Counted from the first letter of the stretch, positions 1-8,977 are shown. The stretch: DNA of 64,000 nucleotides from DASWUZ01 sp036401375 (GCA_036401375.1 DASWVB010000002.1:248001-312000), one strand, 5' to 3'. Translations and numbers: made by a program. The notes: a model not told the origin generated them from the sequence alone.

Positions 1-78
1 GCGTTGTGAAAGTGATTCCAAAAGAGGTGGCAACGTCCTAAAGTCTCACCGTCTCGCTTATAGTGTCTGGTATATCCG

Positions 79-945
79 ATGGCACAAGATACCCTCACTC
101 TGACGTGGATTCTTCCTTACGTTCGGGAAGCCCTAAAGCAGACGATCAATTTTGAGTTTCGGACGTATGCGAACGCGCTTTTCGCCCGACTGGAACAAGC
201 ACAAGTTGAAGGCGTCGTCCGATTCCCACCAGGTGCTTATTCGGGGGGACAGACATTTCAGTACGAAGCGATGCCGGCCGAGTTGCGTACCCTGATCTCT
301 GAGGCATTCTTCCACATTTTTCACAAGGGATATATCGCGCCGGCAGCCCCAGACTCCCATCTGAACCAACCGCATTTGCATATGTTCAATGTGACCCAGC
401 GCGGTCGTGTGTGGTTTCAAGGGAAGGAACCACTCCCTGAAGACGCCGAGCAGTATATGAGATTTTTGCGCGGGCGAGTTCCTTCGCTCGATCCGATCGT
501 TGAGCAATATGTCATCGAAGCCCTGACCGCTCTTGATAGAGAAGCATATTTTGCGTCTGCCGTGATGCTAGGAGCCGCCTCGGAAAAGGAGCTATATCTC
601 CTGGCAGAAGCAGTTTTCTCGGCGTTGATAGACCCAAAGAAGCAGATCAAGTTGAGGGGATTGTTAGATCGTCGGAAGCTGTTGGAGCTGTTCGAGACCG
701 TTCGGGATACGATCCACCAAGCCGTAACGGCAAAACTGATCCCATACGCCGATTCAGAAGGATCAACCACACACTTGATGTCACTGTACGAGGCCATCCG
801 GGTCCAGCGGAATGACGCTGTGCATCCCATGAACGCGATCGTTTCAGAAGATTCGGTCAGGCTGTTGCTGCAATCGTTCCCCTATGCACTGTCGAAAAGC
901 GAAGAATTGCGGGCTTGGTGTCTCGCCAATCCAAGCAGCATTTGA
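79..945 (+). CDS. Uncharacterised protein with a HEPN-like C-terminal motif
   Basis: This 288-residue protein is not one I recognise by family. It has no signal peptide or membrane segment, so it is probably cytoplasmic. The middle part (about residues 145-205) is helical and alanine/leucine rich. Near the C-terminus the sequence RNDAVH (R244 to H249) fits the R-X4-6-H motif of HEPN ribonuclease and abortive-infection domains, and it sits in a predicted helix as in those proteins. The gene ends 13 bp from the stop of the gene on the other strand, so the two are convergent. Its place beside ArdC and ParB-like genes makes a role in mobile-element or defence biology possible, but that is inference from context and one short motif. 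An annotation of no known function is equally honest. Confidence 0.7.
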   Translation: MAQDTLTLTWILPYVREALKQTINFEFRTYANALFARLEQAQVEGVVRFPPGAYSGGQTFQYEAMPAELRTLISEAFFHIFHKGYIAPAAPDSHLNQPHLHMFNVTQRGRVWFQGKEPLPEDAEQYMRFLRGRVPSLDPIVEQYVIEALTALDREAYFASAVMLGAASEKELYLLAEAVFSALIDPKKQIKLRGLLDRRKLLELFETVRDTIHQAVTAKLIPYADSEGSTTHLMSLYEAIRVQRNDAVHPMNAIVSEDSVRLLLQSFPYALSKSEELRAWCLANPSSI

Positions 946-958
946 CGTTTCGGCAGAG

Positions 959-1786
959 CTACAACGGACCATGCGCGCCGAAATACCTATCCCAGTTCGG
1001 CACGTCTTCACCAAGCAATCGGAGCAGCATGAGTCCTCGGCTGGTGAGGCGGGCAGCATAGTTGGAGATTGGAATCTCGCGCGGGCTTGTAGCGATTTCT
1101 TGTGCTAAACCGAATCCCTGAAGCCGCAGGCAAATCTGTAACCCTTCCTCGCGGCTGAATGGATCGTTATTGGTGAGTTGATGGTTGTGCGTGAGTGCCG
1201 ATGCCATTGCTATGGACAACTCCGAGGCGCGGTGAATGAACGTATTCGGATGCAGCTTTGGTTTTTGGAATGATGCCGCATTCGTTGGCGAGTCAGGCCA
1301 GTCGCCGTGTTTATTCATGATCTGGTTCAAAACCTTCAGGCCAAGCATGTCCCGTTCTCCGAATTGTTCCACATCGTGGATGAAGCTGACTAGGTCGGAT
1401 ACTTTGGTTTCGAGCGTCACCGCAGACTTCGCTACGGTGATATAGCGGTCCCGTTTCTGGTCGTTGAATTCGTTCAGATCGTTGGAGAGAGCCACGCGCA
1501 ACGCGGCCTGCACTTCGGTCACCTCGGTCTTCATGTTCTTGACCGACGTTTCCAGTCCTTTGAATTGCTCATTGAGAGCTCGGATAAATGCCAAGCCTCG
1601 ATTGAGCTTTGCCTGCGTACTGAAACTGTCGAGGAAACCGAAAATGATCGCAAGCGGCGCTACCAGGGGAAAGCCCAATGCAGCGGTTGCAGATCCGACG
1701 GTCAGCTCTGCAAATGGACCGTCGGGGCCATCCGGGTATTGCTTCTCCACTGCTTCAAAGGGGTCATCAATCGCCATAATCTTCAT
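959..1786 (-). CDS. Uncharacterised protein with a hydrophobic segment and coiled coil
   Basis: This 275-residue protein matches no family I can name. About residues 33-54 form a hydrophobic stretch (ALGFPLVAPLAIIFGFLDSF) long enough to cross or insert into a membrane. It is followed by a charged, heptad-like region (about 65-110) that looks like a coiled coil. The rest is soluble and helical. The start is the ATG at 1786; there is no other methionine before the hydrophobic segment except residue 4. A membrane-insertion helix plus coiled coil occurs in some defence effectors, but nothing here proves that. It converges on the HEPN-motif gene with 13 bp between the stops, so the pair is not an operon. 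Confidence 0.65.
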   Translation of the reverse strand: MKIMAIDDPFEAVEKQYPDGPDGPFAELTVGSATAALGFPLVAPLAIIFGFLDSFSTQAKLNRGLAFIRALNEQFKGLETSVKNMKTEVTEVQAALRVALSNDLNEFNDQKRDRYITVAKSAVTLETKVSDLVSFIHDVEQFGERDMLGLKVLNQIMNKHGDWPDSPTNAASFQKPKLHPNTFIHRASELSIAMASALTHNHQLTNNDPFSREEGLQICLRLQGFGLAQEIATSPREIPISNYAARLTSRGLMLLRLLGEDVPNWDRYFGAHGPL

Positions 1787-2209
1787 TATCTGACGAACAT
1801 GACGATTTCTTGTCCGGGCTGTCAGTTAGCGCACTCCCGTAGCCATTCTGAGTCTAGGAACGAATTTAGGAGGGAAGAGTTTCCACTCCTCCCTGTCTTC
1901 AGCCGCTGTGCGTCTTCCGCTACCCACCTCAGCGGGGAGGTCCACCCTCCCCGCAACGCCCCACCGCGTAGAACAAGCAAAAGCTGCTAAGGGGAGCTTC
2001 GCCCCTCGCGCCTGCAAGCCACTCCCCAATCTTCCGCGCTCCGCTTGTGCAGACCTCCGCTGCGCTACGCCCCTCCACTGCGTTCCGGGGTGGGGATACC
2101 CCTCGGCTTGCAGTTGCTACCCCCCACCTTCGCCAGGAGGCGTTCGGCATGTAGGTACATGCCACGCATGGCATGAAAAGCAACGGCAAAAGCCAAGGAG
2201 ACAAACACC
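1787..2209. other. GC-rich intergenic region with hairpins upstream of ardC
   Basis: No convincing gene lies here. The strand composition is strongly skewed to C on the plus strand. It holds a perfect 9-bp hairpin (GCGGGGAGG at 1932-1940 pairing with 1946-1954) and a second stem around 1989-2006 (AGGGG/CCCCT), then clustered CCGCTGCGCT-like repeats up to about 2090. Leaders of this type precede antirestriction and partition genes on plasmids and ICEs and can hold an origin of transfer or a single-strand promoter. That function is a guess. A good ribosome site (AAGGAG, about 2193-2198) serves the downstream gene. Confidence 0.45.
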
Positions 2210-3112
2210 ATGACCCCCATCACCACCACAAACAGCGCAACCACCATCGACAGCAAGAAGCCGTCCACCAAACAGGAACTCATCGCCGCCAACATCAAGC
2301 TCTTGATTGAGCAGTTAGAAGCGGGACAGTCCGACGCCCTCACCAACTACCTCAATGCCATGAGCCGTTTCCATTCGTATTCCTTCGGGAACGTTTTGGA
2401 GATAGCGCGACAGATGCCAACGGCAACGCGCGTGGCCGGGTTTTGGACGTGGAAGAACCTTGGCCGTTCCGTGAAGGCGGGACAGAAGGGCATCCGCATC
2501 CTTGCTCCCATCATCGGCGTTCGCCGCAAGAAGGACACCGAAGCCCAGAAAGACATCACCAAACAGAATGAGCGCATCTTGCTCGGATTCAGAAATGCCT
2601 ACGTCTTCGATATTTCGCAGACCGATGGGGTAGACCTGCCAGAGATGCGCGAAGTCTCTGGCGACCCCGGAGACAACATCGACCGTCTTACCGCATTCCT
2701 CCAAAGCAAAGGCATTCAGCTTGTATACAACGAGAAGATTGCCCCCGCGCTTGGCATGAGTTATGGCGGACGCATCGCTCTGTTGCCCGGACAATCGAAG
2801 GCGGAAACCTTCGCCACACTTGTCCATGAAACGGCACACGAGCTCCTGCATAAAAGTGACCGTCGCACCGCAACCACCAAGACGGTACGTGAGACGGAGG
2901 CGGAGGCCGTGGCCTTTGTTGTCGGCAAGGCCGCTGGGCTGGTGACGGGTTCGGCATCGGCAGATTACATCCAGCTTTACAAAGGCAATGCATCGTTACT
3001 GGCGGAATCGCTGGAAGTCATTCAGCAGACGGCCAGCATCATCCTTGCTGCGTTGGAGTCGTCGATAACTGAAGAAGCTGCCTCCGACGAACTCGCGGAG
3101 GTGGCAGCATGA
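2210..3112 (+). CDS. ardC: ArdC-like antirestriction protein (ssDNA-binding plus zincin domain)
   Basis: The 300-residue protein has the two-part layout of the ArdC family. The N-terminal ssDNA-binding domain (about 20-150) includes the typical SRFHSYSFGN and GFWTWKNLGRSVKAGQKGI blocks. The C-terminal metallopeptidase-like domain (about 185-285) has the zinc motif HETAHELLH and a downstream ETEAEAVAFVV helix that would give the third ligand. ArdC proteins are carried by conjugative plasmids and ICEs and protect incoming DNA from host restriction. The start ATG follows a clear ribosome site. The stop overlaps the next gene (ATGA), so ardC, the small gene and probably the ParB-like gene form one operon. 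The transferred-plasmid role is known for the family; here it is inferred. Confidence 0.85.
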   Translation: MTPITTTNSATTIDSKKPSTKQELIAANIKLLIEQLEAGQSDALTNYLNAMSRFHSYSFGNVLEIARQMPTATRVAGFWTWKNLGRSVKAGQKGIRILAPIIGVRRKKDTEAQKDITKQNERILLGFRNAYVFDISQTDGVDLPEMREVSGDPGDNIDRLTAFLQSKGIQLVYNEKIAPALGMSYGGRIALLPGQSKAETFATLVHETAHELLHKSDRRTATTKTVRETEAEAVAFVVGKAAGLVTGSASADYIQLYKGNASLLAESLEVIQQTASIILAALESSITEEAASDELAEVAA

Positions 3113-3522
3113 AGACCTTACTTTCCATCTTGCAGAATGCGGGAGGCTGGCGACCCAGCCTCTACGTCAAAATCGAAAACCCGCCGTACATGCCGCTTGT
3201 GATCGAGGCGACGGATGAGTCCGGCCCCCTTGGATTGCCTGCAATCTCTGTCTGTCACTACGGCGAACAAAACGGCGATGCCATGCGCGACCCGGAGATG
3301 TGCTTCGAGCTTGGCTTCGCAGGTGGCGCACACCTGATTCCGTTCAGTTGGCGCAACGATTACGTTGCCGTGGAGCAAGTCTCACGAGCAATCGTCAACG
3401 GACATTATGTTGCGTTGCTCCAGCTTCAGGAACAACACGAGAAGTTCGCCCGGACGTGGGACAACAACCTGCGATTGCAGGGATACGCAGAAGTCTTCAC
3501 GGACAAGTGCATCCTCGGCTAG
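3109..3522 (+). CDS. Small plasmid-type protein of unknown function (DUF6908-like)
   Basis: The 137-residue protein starts inside the ardC stop codon (ATGA overlap), so its translation is coupled to ardC. It has no membrane segment. It starts MKTLLSILQNAGGW and has an aromatic-rich middle (YMPLVIEATDES, FSWRNDYVAVEQ). It recalls small proteins of the DUF6908 type carried next to ArdC and ParB genes on plasmids and islands; I hold this match loosely. No catalytic motif is visible. It is probably an accessory protein of the mobile element, and its conserved place between ardC and a ParB-like gene is the best clue to its role. Confidence 0.6.
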   Translation: MKTLLSILQNAGGWRPSLYVKIENPPYMPLVIEATDESGPLGLPAISVCHYGEQNGDAMRDPEMCFELGFAGGAHLIPFSWRNDYVAVEQVSRAIVNGHYVALLQLQEQHEKFARTWDNNLRLQGYAEVFTDKCILG

Positions 3523-3607
3523 TCCGCTCCCATCGTGGAGCGGAACCGAGCCCGACGTGTTCCGTTCCGTGCTTTCACCCTTAGCCGCTCGAAAGGAGCT
3601 TGTCATC

Positions 3608-5194
3608 ATGGAAACCCAAATCGCTAATGCCACTGAATACCGCAACGTGCCGTTGTCTGTACTGACCGAGTCGAAGACCAACCCGCGCCGGACTTTTGAG
3701 CCAATCGCCTTGAAGGAGTTGGCAGAATCAATTCGCACCCAGGGCGTTCTTTCGCCCTTGCTGGTGCGGCCGCTTACGGAGAACGGCTTCGAGATCATCG
3801 CAGGCGCACGGCGTTACCGCGCCGCGCAGATCGCCGAGGTTCCAACCGTGCCCGTCCGCATCGTCAACCTGTCCGATGCAGCAGCGTTAGAGGCTCAGTT
3901 AGTGGAGAACCTAATCAGGTCTGAAATCCACCCGATGGAAGAGGCGCAGGGCTTTCGCGCTTTGCTGGAATTGGACGAACCCAAGTACAGCATCGAGCAG
4001 ATCGCCGCGAAGGTTGGGAAATCACCCACCTTTGTCGCTTCGAGGTTGAAGTTAGCTGACCTCGTACCCGCCGCCGCCGAGGCGTTCTACGCCGACGAAA
4101 TCGGCGTAGGCCACGCGCTGCTACTGGCAAAACTCCCAGCCGCCCACCAGGCTCATGCGCTATCCGCTTGCTTCAAAGAGGTTTACAACAATGGAGCGAA
4201 GCCAGCGCGTATCCTGCTGCCTGTCCGCAACCTGCAATTCTGGATTGATTCGAACATCCTGTTAGTCCTCAAGGATGCGCCGTTCAATAAGCGGGACGCA
4301 CAGCTTGTCCCCGCCGCTGGCAGTTGTGCCGACTGCCCCAAGCGGACGGGACATAACAAGTTGCTGTTTGGCGATGACCTCGGCAGACAGGGCGACCGCT
4401 GCACCGACCCCGGCTGCTACGCCACCAAAGTCTCGGCACACGTCGCCGCGACCATTGCCGCTAAACCGGAGCTGGTGCAGATCAGCACCGCCTACGGTGG
4501 ACAGAAGGAAGGCAGTCCGGTACTGCCGCGCAACAAGTACACCGCGATTCAAGACGAGAAGCCGAAGGACAAGCAGCAAGCCCAAGGGCCGGAATACAAG
4601 ACCTGCAGATTCACGACCGAGGCCATCATCATCGAAGGCAGCGACGTTGGCACCATCCATAAGGTATGCGCCAATCCGTCCTGCCCGGTGCATCATCCGA
4701 AGCAGCAAACGAGCCGCAACGATGTGAAGTGGAAGGCCGAGCAGGAAAAGCAGCGCAAGGAACAAGCTATCGCCAACGCAACTGGGCTTCGTGTCCTTGC
4801 TGCCATCGGCTCCGCTGTCCCGGTTCGCCTGATGAAGCGTGACCTGCTCTTTATCCTTGAGAAGCTGGTCAGCGTCATGGATGAAAGCCGTGTCGAGATG
4901 CTCGCACGACAACATGGCATCCGGCAGAAGCGCGACGATGGAGGCGTAACGAAGACGCTTGCGGCCTTCGTCCGTCGCGCCGACGAAGGCACCCTGTCCC
5001 GGATGTTGGTTGAGTCGAGCATCTTGCTTGCAGCCACTCGCGGCAATCTCTCCGCTCTGCTTAAGGAGGCTGCGATCGCCTACAAAGTGGACACCGACGC
5101 CGTCGCCGCCAAGGTGAAGCAGGAGTTCGCCGCGAAGGGGAAGGCCAGGAAGACGGCTCAGCCAACATGCAAGGCAGCAAAGAAAGCCGCCTAG
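3608..5194 (+). CDS. parB: ParB/RepB/Spo0J-family partition-like protein with Cys-rich C-terminal half
   Basis: The 528-residue protein starts at the ATG at 3608, behind a good ribosome site (AAAGGAG, 3592-3598); the open frame extends further upstream without such a signal. The N-terminal ParB/sulfiredoxin-like domain (about 10-105) has TNPRRTFEP, the GARRYRAA box and ENLIRSEIHPMEEAQGF. A helix-turn-helix follows (SIEQIAAKVGKSPTFVASRLKLA). The C-terminal half has two cysteine clusters (CADCPKRTG...CTDPGCY, and CRF...CANPSC with a following HH) that could bind metal. This long form is usual on plasmids and integrated elements rather than for the chromosomal ParB. No ParA partner is visible nearby, so it may regulate or silence rather than segregate. 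A strong terminator follows at 5208. Confidence 0.88.
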   Translation: METQIANATEYRNVPLSVLTESKTNPRRTFEPIALKELAESIRTQGVLSPLLVRPLTENGFEIIAGARRYRAAQIAEVPTVPVRIVNLSDAAALEAQLVENLIRSEIHPMEEAQGFRALLELDEPKYSIEQIAAKVGKSPTFVASRLKLADLVPAAAEAFYADEIGVGHALLLAKLPAAHQAHALSACFKEVYNNGAKPARILLPVRNLQFWIDSNILLVLKDAPFNKRDAQLVPAAGSCADCPKRTGHNKLLFGDDLGRQGDRCTDPGCYATKVSAHVAATIAAKPELVQISTAYGGQKEGSPVLPRNKYTAIQDEKPKDKQQAQGPEYKTCRFTTEAIIIEGSDVGTIHKVCANPSCPVHHPKQQTSRNDVKWKAEQEKQRKEQAIANATGLRVLAAIGSAVPVRLMKRDLLFILEKLVSVMDESRVEMLARQHGIRQKRDDGGVTKTLAAFVRRADEGTLSRMLVESSILLAATRGNLSALLKEAAIAYKVDTDAVAAKVKQEFAAKGKARKTAQPTCKAAKKAA

Positions 5195-5207
5195 TCATCT
5201 CTTCACC

Positions 5208-5238
5208 GAGGGACGGTCATCCACCGTCCCTCGCTTTT
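5208..5238 (+). terminator. Rho-independent terminator after the ParB-like gene
   Basis: A perfect 10-bp stem (GAGGGACGGT, 5208-5217, with ACCGTCCCTC, 5223-5232) and a 5-nt loop are followed by GCTTTT. It lies 13 bp after the ParB-like stop and would end the ardC operon. Confidence 0.85.
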
Positions 5239-5379
5239 CGCTGCGCCAAAAATCGCGCAGGGAGAACCCGTGCCGGTTTCTCCCTGCCACCCTCATCCGC
5301 TTGGCTTCCGGCCCGCTCGCCGGCTGCGGGCCAAGGTCGGGTAAGGAAGCGGCATTGCTGCCGCTCCCTCCCCCTCCCC

Positions 5380-5416
5380 TAAGAACCGGACTTGATGGTT
5401 TCATCATCCTGCTCAA
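5380..5416 (-). ncRNA. Group II intron domain V remnant
   Basis: Read on the minus strand this begins TTGAGCAGGATGATG and ends AAGTCCGGTTCTT. It has the paired ends (GAGC with GGTTC), the inner stem (TGATG with CATCA) and a small tetraloop expected of domain V, the catalytic hairpin of group II introns. It lies just 3' of the maturase remnant, which is the order in an intact intron. The rest of the ribozyme is not recognisable. Confidence 0.6.
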
Positions 5417-6400
5417 GCTGTGAGCTCTGCGCGAGCAGAACCAGTACAACGAACGCACAGACGATTATGGCCGGGTGACTTGAACCTCTTGCGAAACTCG
5501 AAGGAAGGACGCCAGTGTGAGTCGAACGGATTAGCATTCGACTCCACTTTTACGTGGCGACAGATAGAGATGTCGGCTGGCTTGATTGGTTGAATCTCAT
5601 CCAGCCGCGAACGCGGCGCGCCAGGGGAGAAGCACCATGCGCGGTTTCTGATCCGGTGCCAGTATCGATTTGCGACCCAGCGGCCAGACCTGCCGGATGC
5701 CGGTACTTTGCCCATCGCCAGAGCGAGTGTCAGAGAACCATCCCCTCTTTCCGATACGTCGAACTTGCTTGGATATGGCGGTGTTAATAGGCCCATCCAA
5801 GGATTGTCGGGTTGAGCCGCATAATCAGGTACTCCTGGTTTGTGGCTCGATTCGGACGAACCTGGCCACGCACATCTTCCAGGAAGGCGTGCGGGTTCCT
5901 CTTGGAAGATGTAATCAGGAGCTTGCTGTCCCACTTACGCAGGTGCTGCCCCAGGAAGTCGAAGCCCTGTTAGATATGCGTGATGCGGATTTTCTCTGGT
6001 GAGAGGTGCAAGCCCCGTTCGGACATGAAGTGTTCGACGAGAGGCTTGACTTCATTCTCCAGCAGCTCTTTCGAGCAACAGTGATGATGGAGTCATCGGC
6101 AAAGCGCACGAAGTTACTTTCGGACTGTAGAACTGCCCTCGGATCTTCTTGCCGCGGAAGGTCTCCTTGAGCAGCAGTTCCAACCCGTCCAGTGTCAGGT
6201 TCGCCAGCGTGGGAGAGACGATTCCGTCCTGTGGTGTCCTGCCTCCGTGGGGGACAGAGTTCTATTTTCCATGAAGCCTGCCTTCAGCCATTTGCGCAAC
6301 ACTTCTCTATCAATGGGGATGTTCTCGAGCATCCATGCATGGCTCTCGACCGCCGCAATCCGTCTCCAGATCGAAACCAAACTCGCCACATAGCGTGTCG
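5413..6400 (-). pseudogene. Group II intron reverse transcriptase/maturase, multiply frameshifted and 5'-truncated
   Basis: On the minus strand, pieces of a group II intron-encoded protein appear in order but in different frames. First comes LENIPIDREVLRKWLKAGF (about 6330-6270). Then a frame change gives TPQDGIVSPTLANLTLDGLE (about 6235-6175). Then comes RFADDSIIT, the YADD-type catalytic block (about 6107-6080), with frame changes around it. Near the C-terminus is RRHVKVESNANPFD (about 5560-5520). The glycine of the usual TPQGG box is D. The N-terminal RT blocks are missing beyond about 6400, where the sequence runs into the promoter region of a dehydrogenase gene. With at least three or four frameshifts it cannot make an active enzyme. 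Its presence marks past mobile DNA and a deletion at the 6.4 kb junction. Confidence 0.85.
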
Positions 6401-6491
6401 GTCAAGAATCACTTTCTTCGACGGGATGAGATCATCTTTTTGAGCCGTGCTCAGTTCGCTGGCTTCAAATTTCTGACAAAAAGGAAACCTT

Positions 6492-7241
6492 ATGAAGAGA
6501 CTGAAAGCAAAGGTTGCTCTCGTAACCGGGGCGTCGATGGGTTTTGGCGCTGCGATCGCCCGTCGCTTTGGTCTGGAAGGCGCGGCTGTGATCGTGAACT
6601 ATCCGGTCAACAAATCAGAAGCGGATGCGGTTGTTTCAGACATTGTGGCATCCGGTGGCAGAGCAATTTCTCTGAGAGCCGATGTAACAAAACGTGATGA
6701 AGTACAAACCATGCTTGTGGAGGCCGTCAAAGCCTTTGGCTCGCTGGACATTCTCGTCAACAATGCGGGCGCGTATGAGTTTGTTCCCTTAGAGGCGGTC
6801 ACGGAGGAGCATTTTCATAGGCTCTTCGACCTCAATGTTCTTGGAACGATCCTGGTGACTCAAGCTGCACTGTCTCACTTCGGTAAAGCGGGAGGTAGCG
6901 TGATAAACATCAGCTCCGTTGTGAGTGTCTGCCCTTCGGAGTTGGGTCCCGTATATTCCGCCACCAAGGGTGCAATCGACGCCCTTACGAAGTCCTTGGC
7001 AAAGGCGCATGCAAGTCGCCAGATCCGTTTTAATACTCTGAATCCCGGACTCACGCCAACCGAGGGAGTTAGGAGTTTGGGAGAAATGGGACGGGTGATG
7101 CTCAACGATATCAAGCAGCAAACTCCACTTGGCCGCAACGGTTCCGTTGAGGACGTAGCGGCTGCCGCATTGTTTTTCGCCTCCGATGAATCGTCGTACA
7201 TCACAGGTGAGAGCCTTCTAGTCTCCGGCGGCCGTCGCTAG
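6492..7241 (+). CDS. Short-chain dehydrogenase/reductase (SDR), classical type
   Basis: A 249-residue classical SDR that would use NAD(P)H to reduce or oxidise a carbonyl or alcohol in the cytoplasm; the substrate cannot be told. Visible family marks are the cofactor loop TGASMGFGAAIA (normally TGxxxGxG), the NNAG motif, the catalytic Ser in INISSVVS, and YSATKGA with the catalytic Tyr and Lys. The C-terminus (YITGESLLVSGGRR) is typical. The ATG follows an AAAGGAAA ribosome site. It is close in sequence style to the minus-strand SDR at 8978 and probably works with the MFS gene that follows. Upstream it abuts the decayed intron, so its native promoter may be partly lost; one CTTCA half-site lies at 6463. 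Confidence 0.9.
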   Translation: MKRLKAKVALVTGASMGFGAAIARRFGLEGAAVIVNYPVNKSEADAVVSDIVASGGRAISLRADVTKRDEVQTMLVEAVKAFGSLDILVNNAGAYEFVPLEAVTEEHFHRLFDLNVLGTILVTQAALSHFGKAGGSVINISSVVSVCPSELGPVYSATKGAIDALTKSLAKAHASRQIRFNTLNPGLTPTEGVRSLGEMGRVMLNDIKQQTPLGRNGSVEDVAAAALFFASDESSYITGESLLVSGGRR

Positions 7242-7285
7242 TCAATTCTCCGTATTGCCTGGACAGCCCTGTCATTAGAGTGTAC

Positions 7286-7300
7286 CTTCAAAATATGAAG
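7286..7300. promoter_or_regulatory. Operator dyad CTTCA-N5-TGAAG upstream of the frameshifted MFS gene
   Basis: CTTCA (7286-7290) AAATA TGAAG (7296-7300) is a perfect 5-bp dyad ending 20 bp before the MFS start. It matches the dyads found at the other island promoters, but there is no TTGACA box at the shared 20-bp offset. Confidence 0.65.
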
Positions 7301-7320
7301 TCACCGTGGCTAGAGGTGTC

Positions 7321-8897
7321 ATGGTCAATCAAGAGCGTACTCCCGTTCACGCCCTAATCGAACCGCGGACTGCACTTCGTGCGGGTGCGGGCCCCTGGAC
7401 CCTGGCTGCGACGATCCTGGGTTCGAGCATGGTATCTGTCGATGGTACCGTTGTAAACGTAGCGCTCTCAGCCCTCCAGGCCGCGTTTCATACAACTGGA
7501 TCGACCCTACAGTGGATCGTCGAAGCTTATGTACTTTCTCTTGCCTCTTTGTTGCTTTTAGGTGGTTCGTTCGGAGACCTCTATGGTCGCAAGAGAATCT
7601 TTCTGATCGGAGTTGTGCTCTTCGGAGTGTCTTCGATCTCGTGCGGGTTCGCCCAGAGTTTCGGCGTCATCATCGCGAGTCGCGCCATCCAAGGTGTAGG
7701 CGGGGCGCTTCTCGTTCCTGGCAGTCTGGCGTTGATCAGTGCCTCATTCCCCGAGGAAACACGAGGGCGGGCCATCGGCATCTGGTCCGGAACGACTGCC
7801 ATCGCGGCGATGGTGGGCCCCGTTCTTGGAGGGTGGCTGGTCCAGAATGCATCGTGGCGCTGGATTTTCTTTCTGAATGTTCCGATTGCGCTCATGGTGA
7901 TTCTCATTTCGAGCAGCAAGGTCCCTGAATCGAGAAATTCGAGCGCCACTAGACCGGATTGGATCGGAGCTTGTCTCGCTGCCATCGGGCTTGGATTGTG
8001 TACGTTTGCGCTAATTGAAAGTACATACCGTAGTTCGACGCTACTGATCATTGGAGGCACGGGTCTATTGTCTCTGTGCGGATTCGTTTTCTGGGAATCC
8101 AGAACGGATCAACCCATGATGCCGCTTGTTCTATTTTGTTCAAAGAGCTTCAGCATCGCCAATGTCATCACCCTCTTCATCTATGCGGCTCTAACGGGGA
8201 CTCTCTACTATCTGCCTCTCCAGCTTATTCAAGTCCAGCACTATTCGGCTACGAAGGCCGGAGCCACACTACTGCCGATTAGCATTCTCATCTCGATCCT
8301 GTCTCGCTATACAGGAGTTGTAGTCGCACGGTTCGGCCCGAGATTGCCGCTGGTCGTGGAACCCTCCTATCTGCGGTTGGCTATGCTCTACTGTTGCGTA
8401 TCTATCCTGCGGGAGAGTATCTGGGTACTGTGTTTCCGGGTGTCTGTCTATTGGGGTTGGGTTTGGCGGTGCTGGTTGCGCCGCTCACTACTACAGTAAT
8501 GAATTCCGTTCGAGAGGAAAGGAGTGGGGCCGCTTCGGGTATCAACAATGCGATCTCTAATGTTGCAAGCCTGCTTGGAATATCGCTATTCGGCATCATG
8601 TTCTCGGACGCCTTCCAACGATCCTTTTCTGAAAATCTCGGGACATCCTCACTGTCGGTCGCGGCAAAGCAAGCGATGTATAGCCATCGAAGGGAATTGG
8701 GAGGAATGGCTGACGTCGCAGGGCCTGCCGGACAACTCATCGTAAACTCCGCATTTGTCCATGCCCTTCACTTGGTGTTTATCGTGTCGGCGGGGCTCTC
8801 TTTGCTTGCTGCTGCCACCCTAAGCTTGCTTCCGGATTCTAAGATTACGTCAGCGACTACGTGCGATACGGATTCAGTCGGGCTGGTCCTCGACTAG
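7321..8897 (+). pseudogene. MFS drug efflux transporter (DHA2/EmrB-like), split by a one-base frameshift
   Basis: The first part encodes the N-terminal 340 or so residues of a proton-driven exporter of the 14-segment DHA2 family: WTLAATILGSSMVSVDGTVVNVALSALQ (motif start), GGSFGDLYGRKR (motif A) and many membrane helices. At about base 8358 the reading frame changes. In the frame one base over, the protein continues naturally as GTLLSAVGYALLLRIYP and then through LGLGLAVLVAPLTTTVM to the end at 8897. One missing G in the run at 8358-8359 (gtGGa) explains it exactly. As written the gene gives a truncated carrier of about 393 residues. Either it is a recent pseudogene or the base is a sequencing error. 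The ATG at 7321 was chosen; a GTG at 7306 is in frame. Confidence 0.85.
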
Positions 8898-8932
8898 CGG
8901 AAAGCTTCAGCGAAAGCTGCCCAAGGGTGCTG

Positions 8933-8969
8933 GTCCCCATCTCTCGCATGAACACCGAAAGATGGGGAC
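8933..8969. terminator. Hairpin between convergent genes, possible bidirectional terminator
   Basis: GTCCCCATCT (8933-8942) pairs perfectly with AGATGGGGAC (8960-8969) across a 17-nt loop. It sits between the convergent ends of the MFS and SDR genes. There is no T-run, so termination is inferred from position only. Confidence 0.4.
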
Positions 8970-8977
8970 GTATGTTC

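Noticed and set aside
6463..6477. CTTCA half-site before the first SDR as a full operator
   Set aside because: The second half (CTGAC) does not match, and the upstream region is disturbed by the intron remnant.
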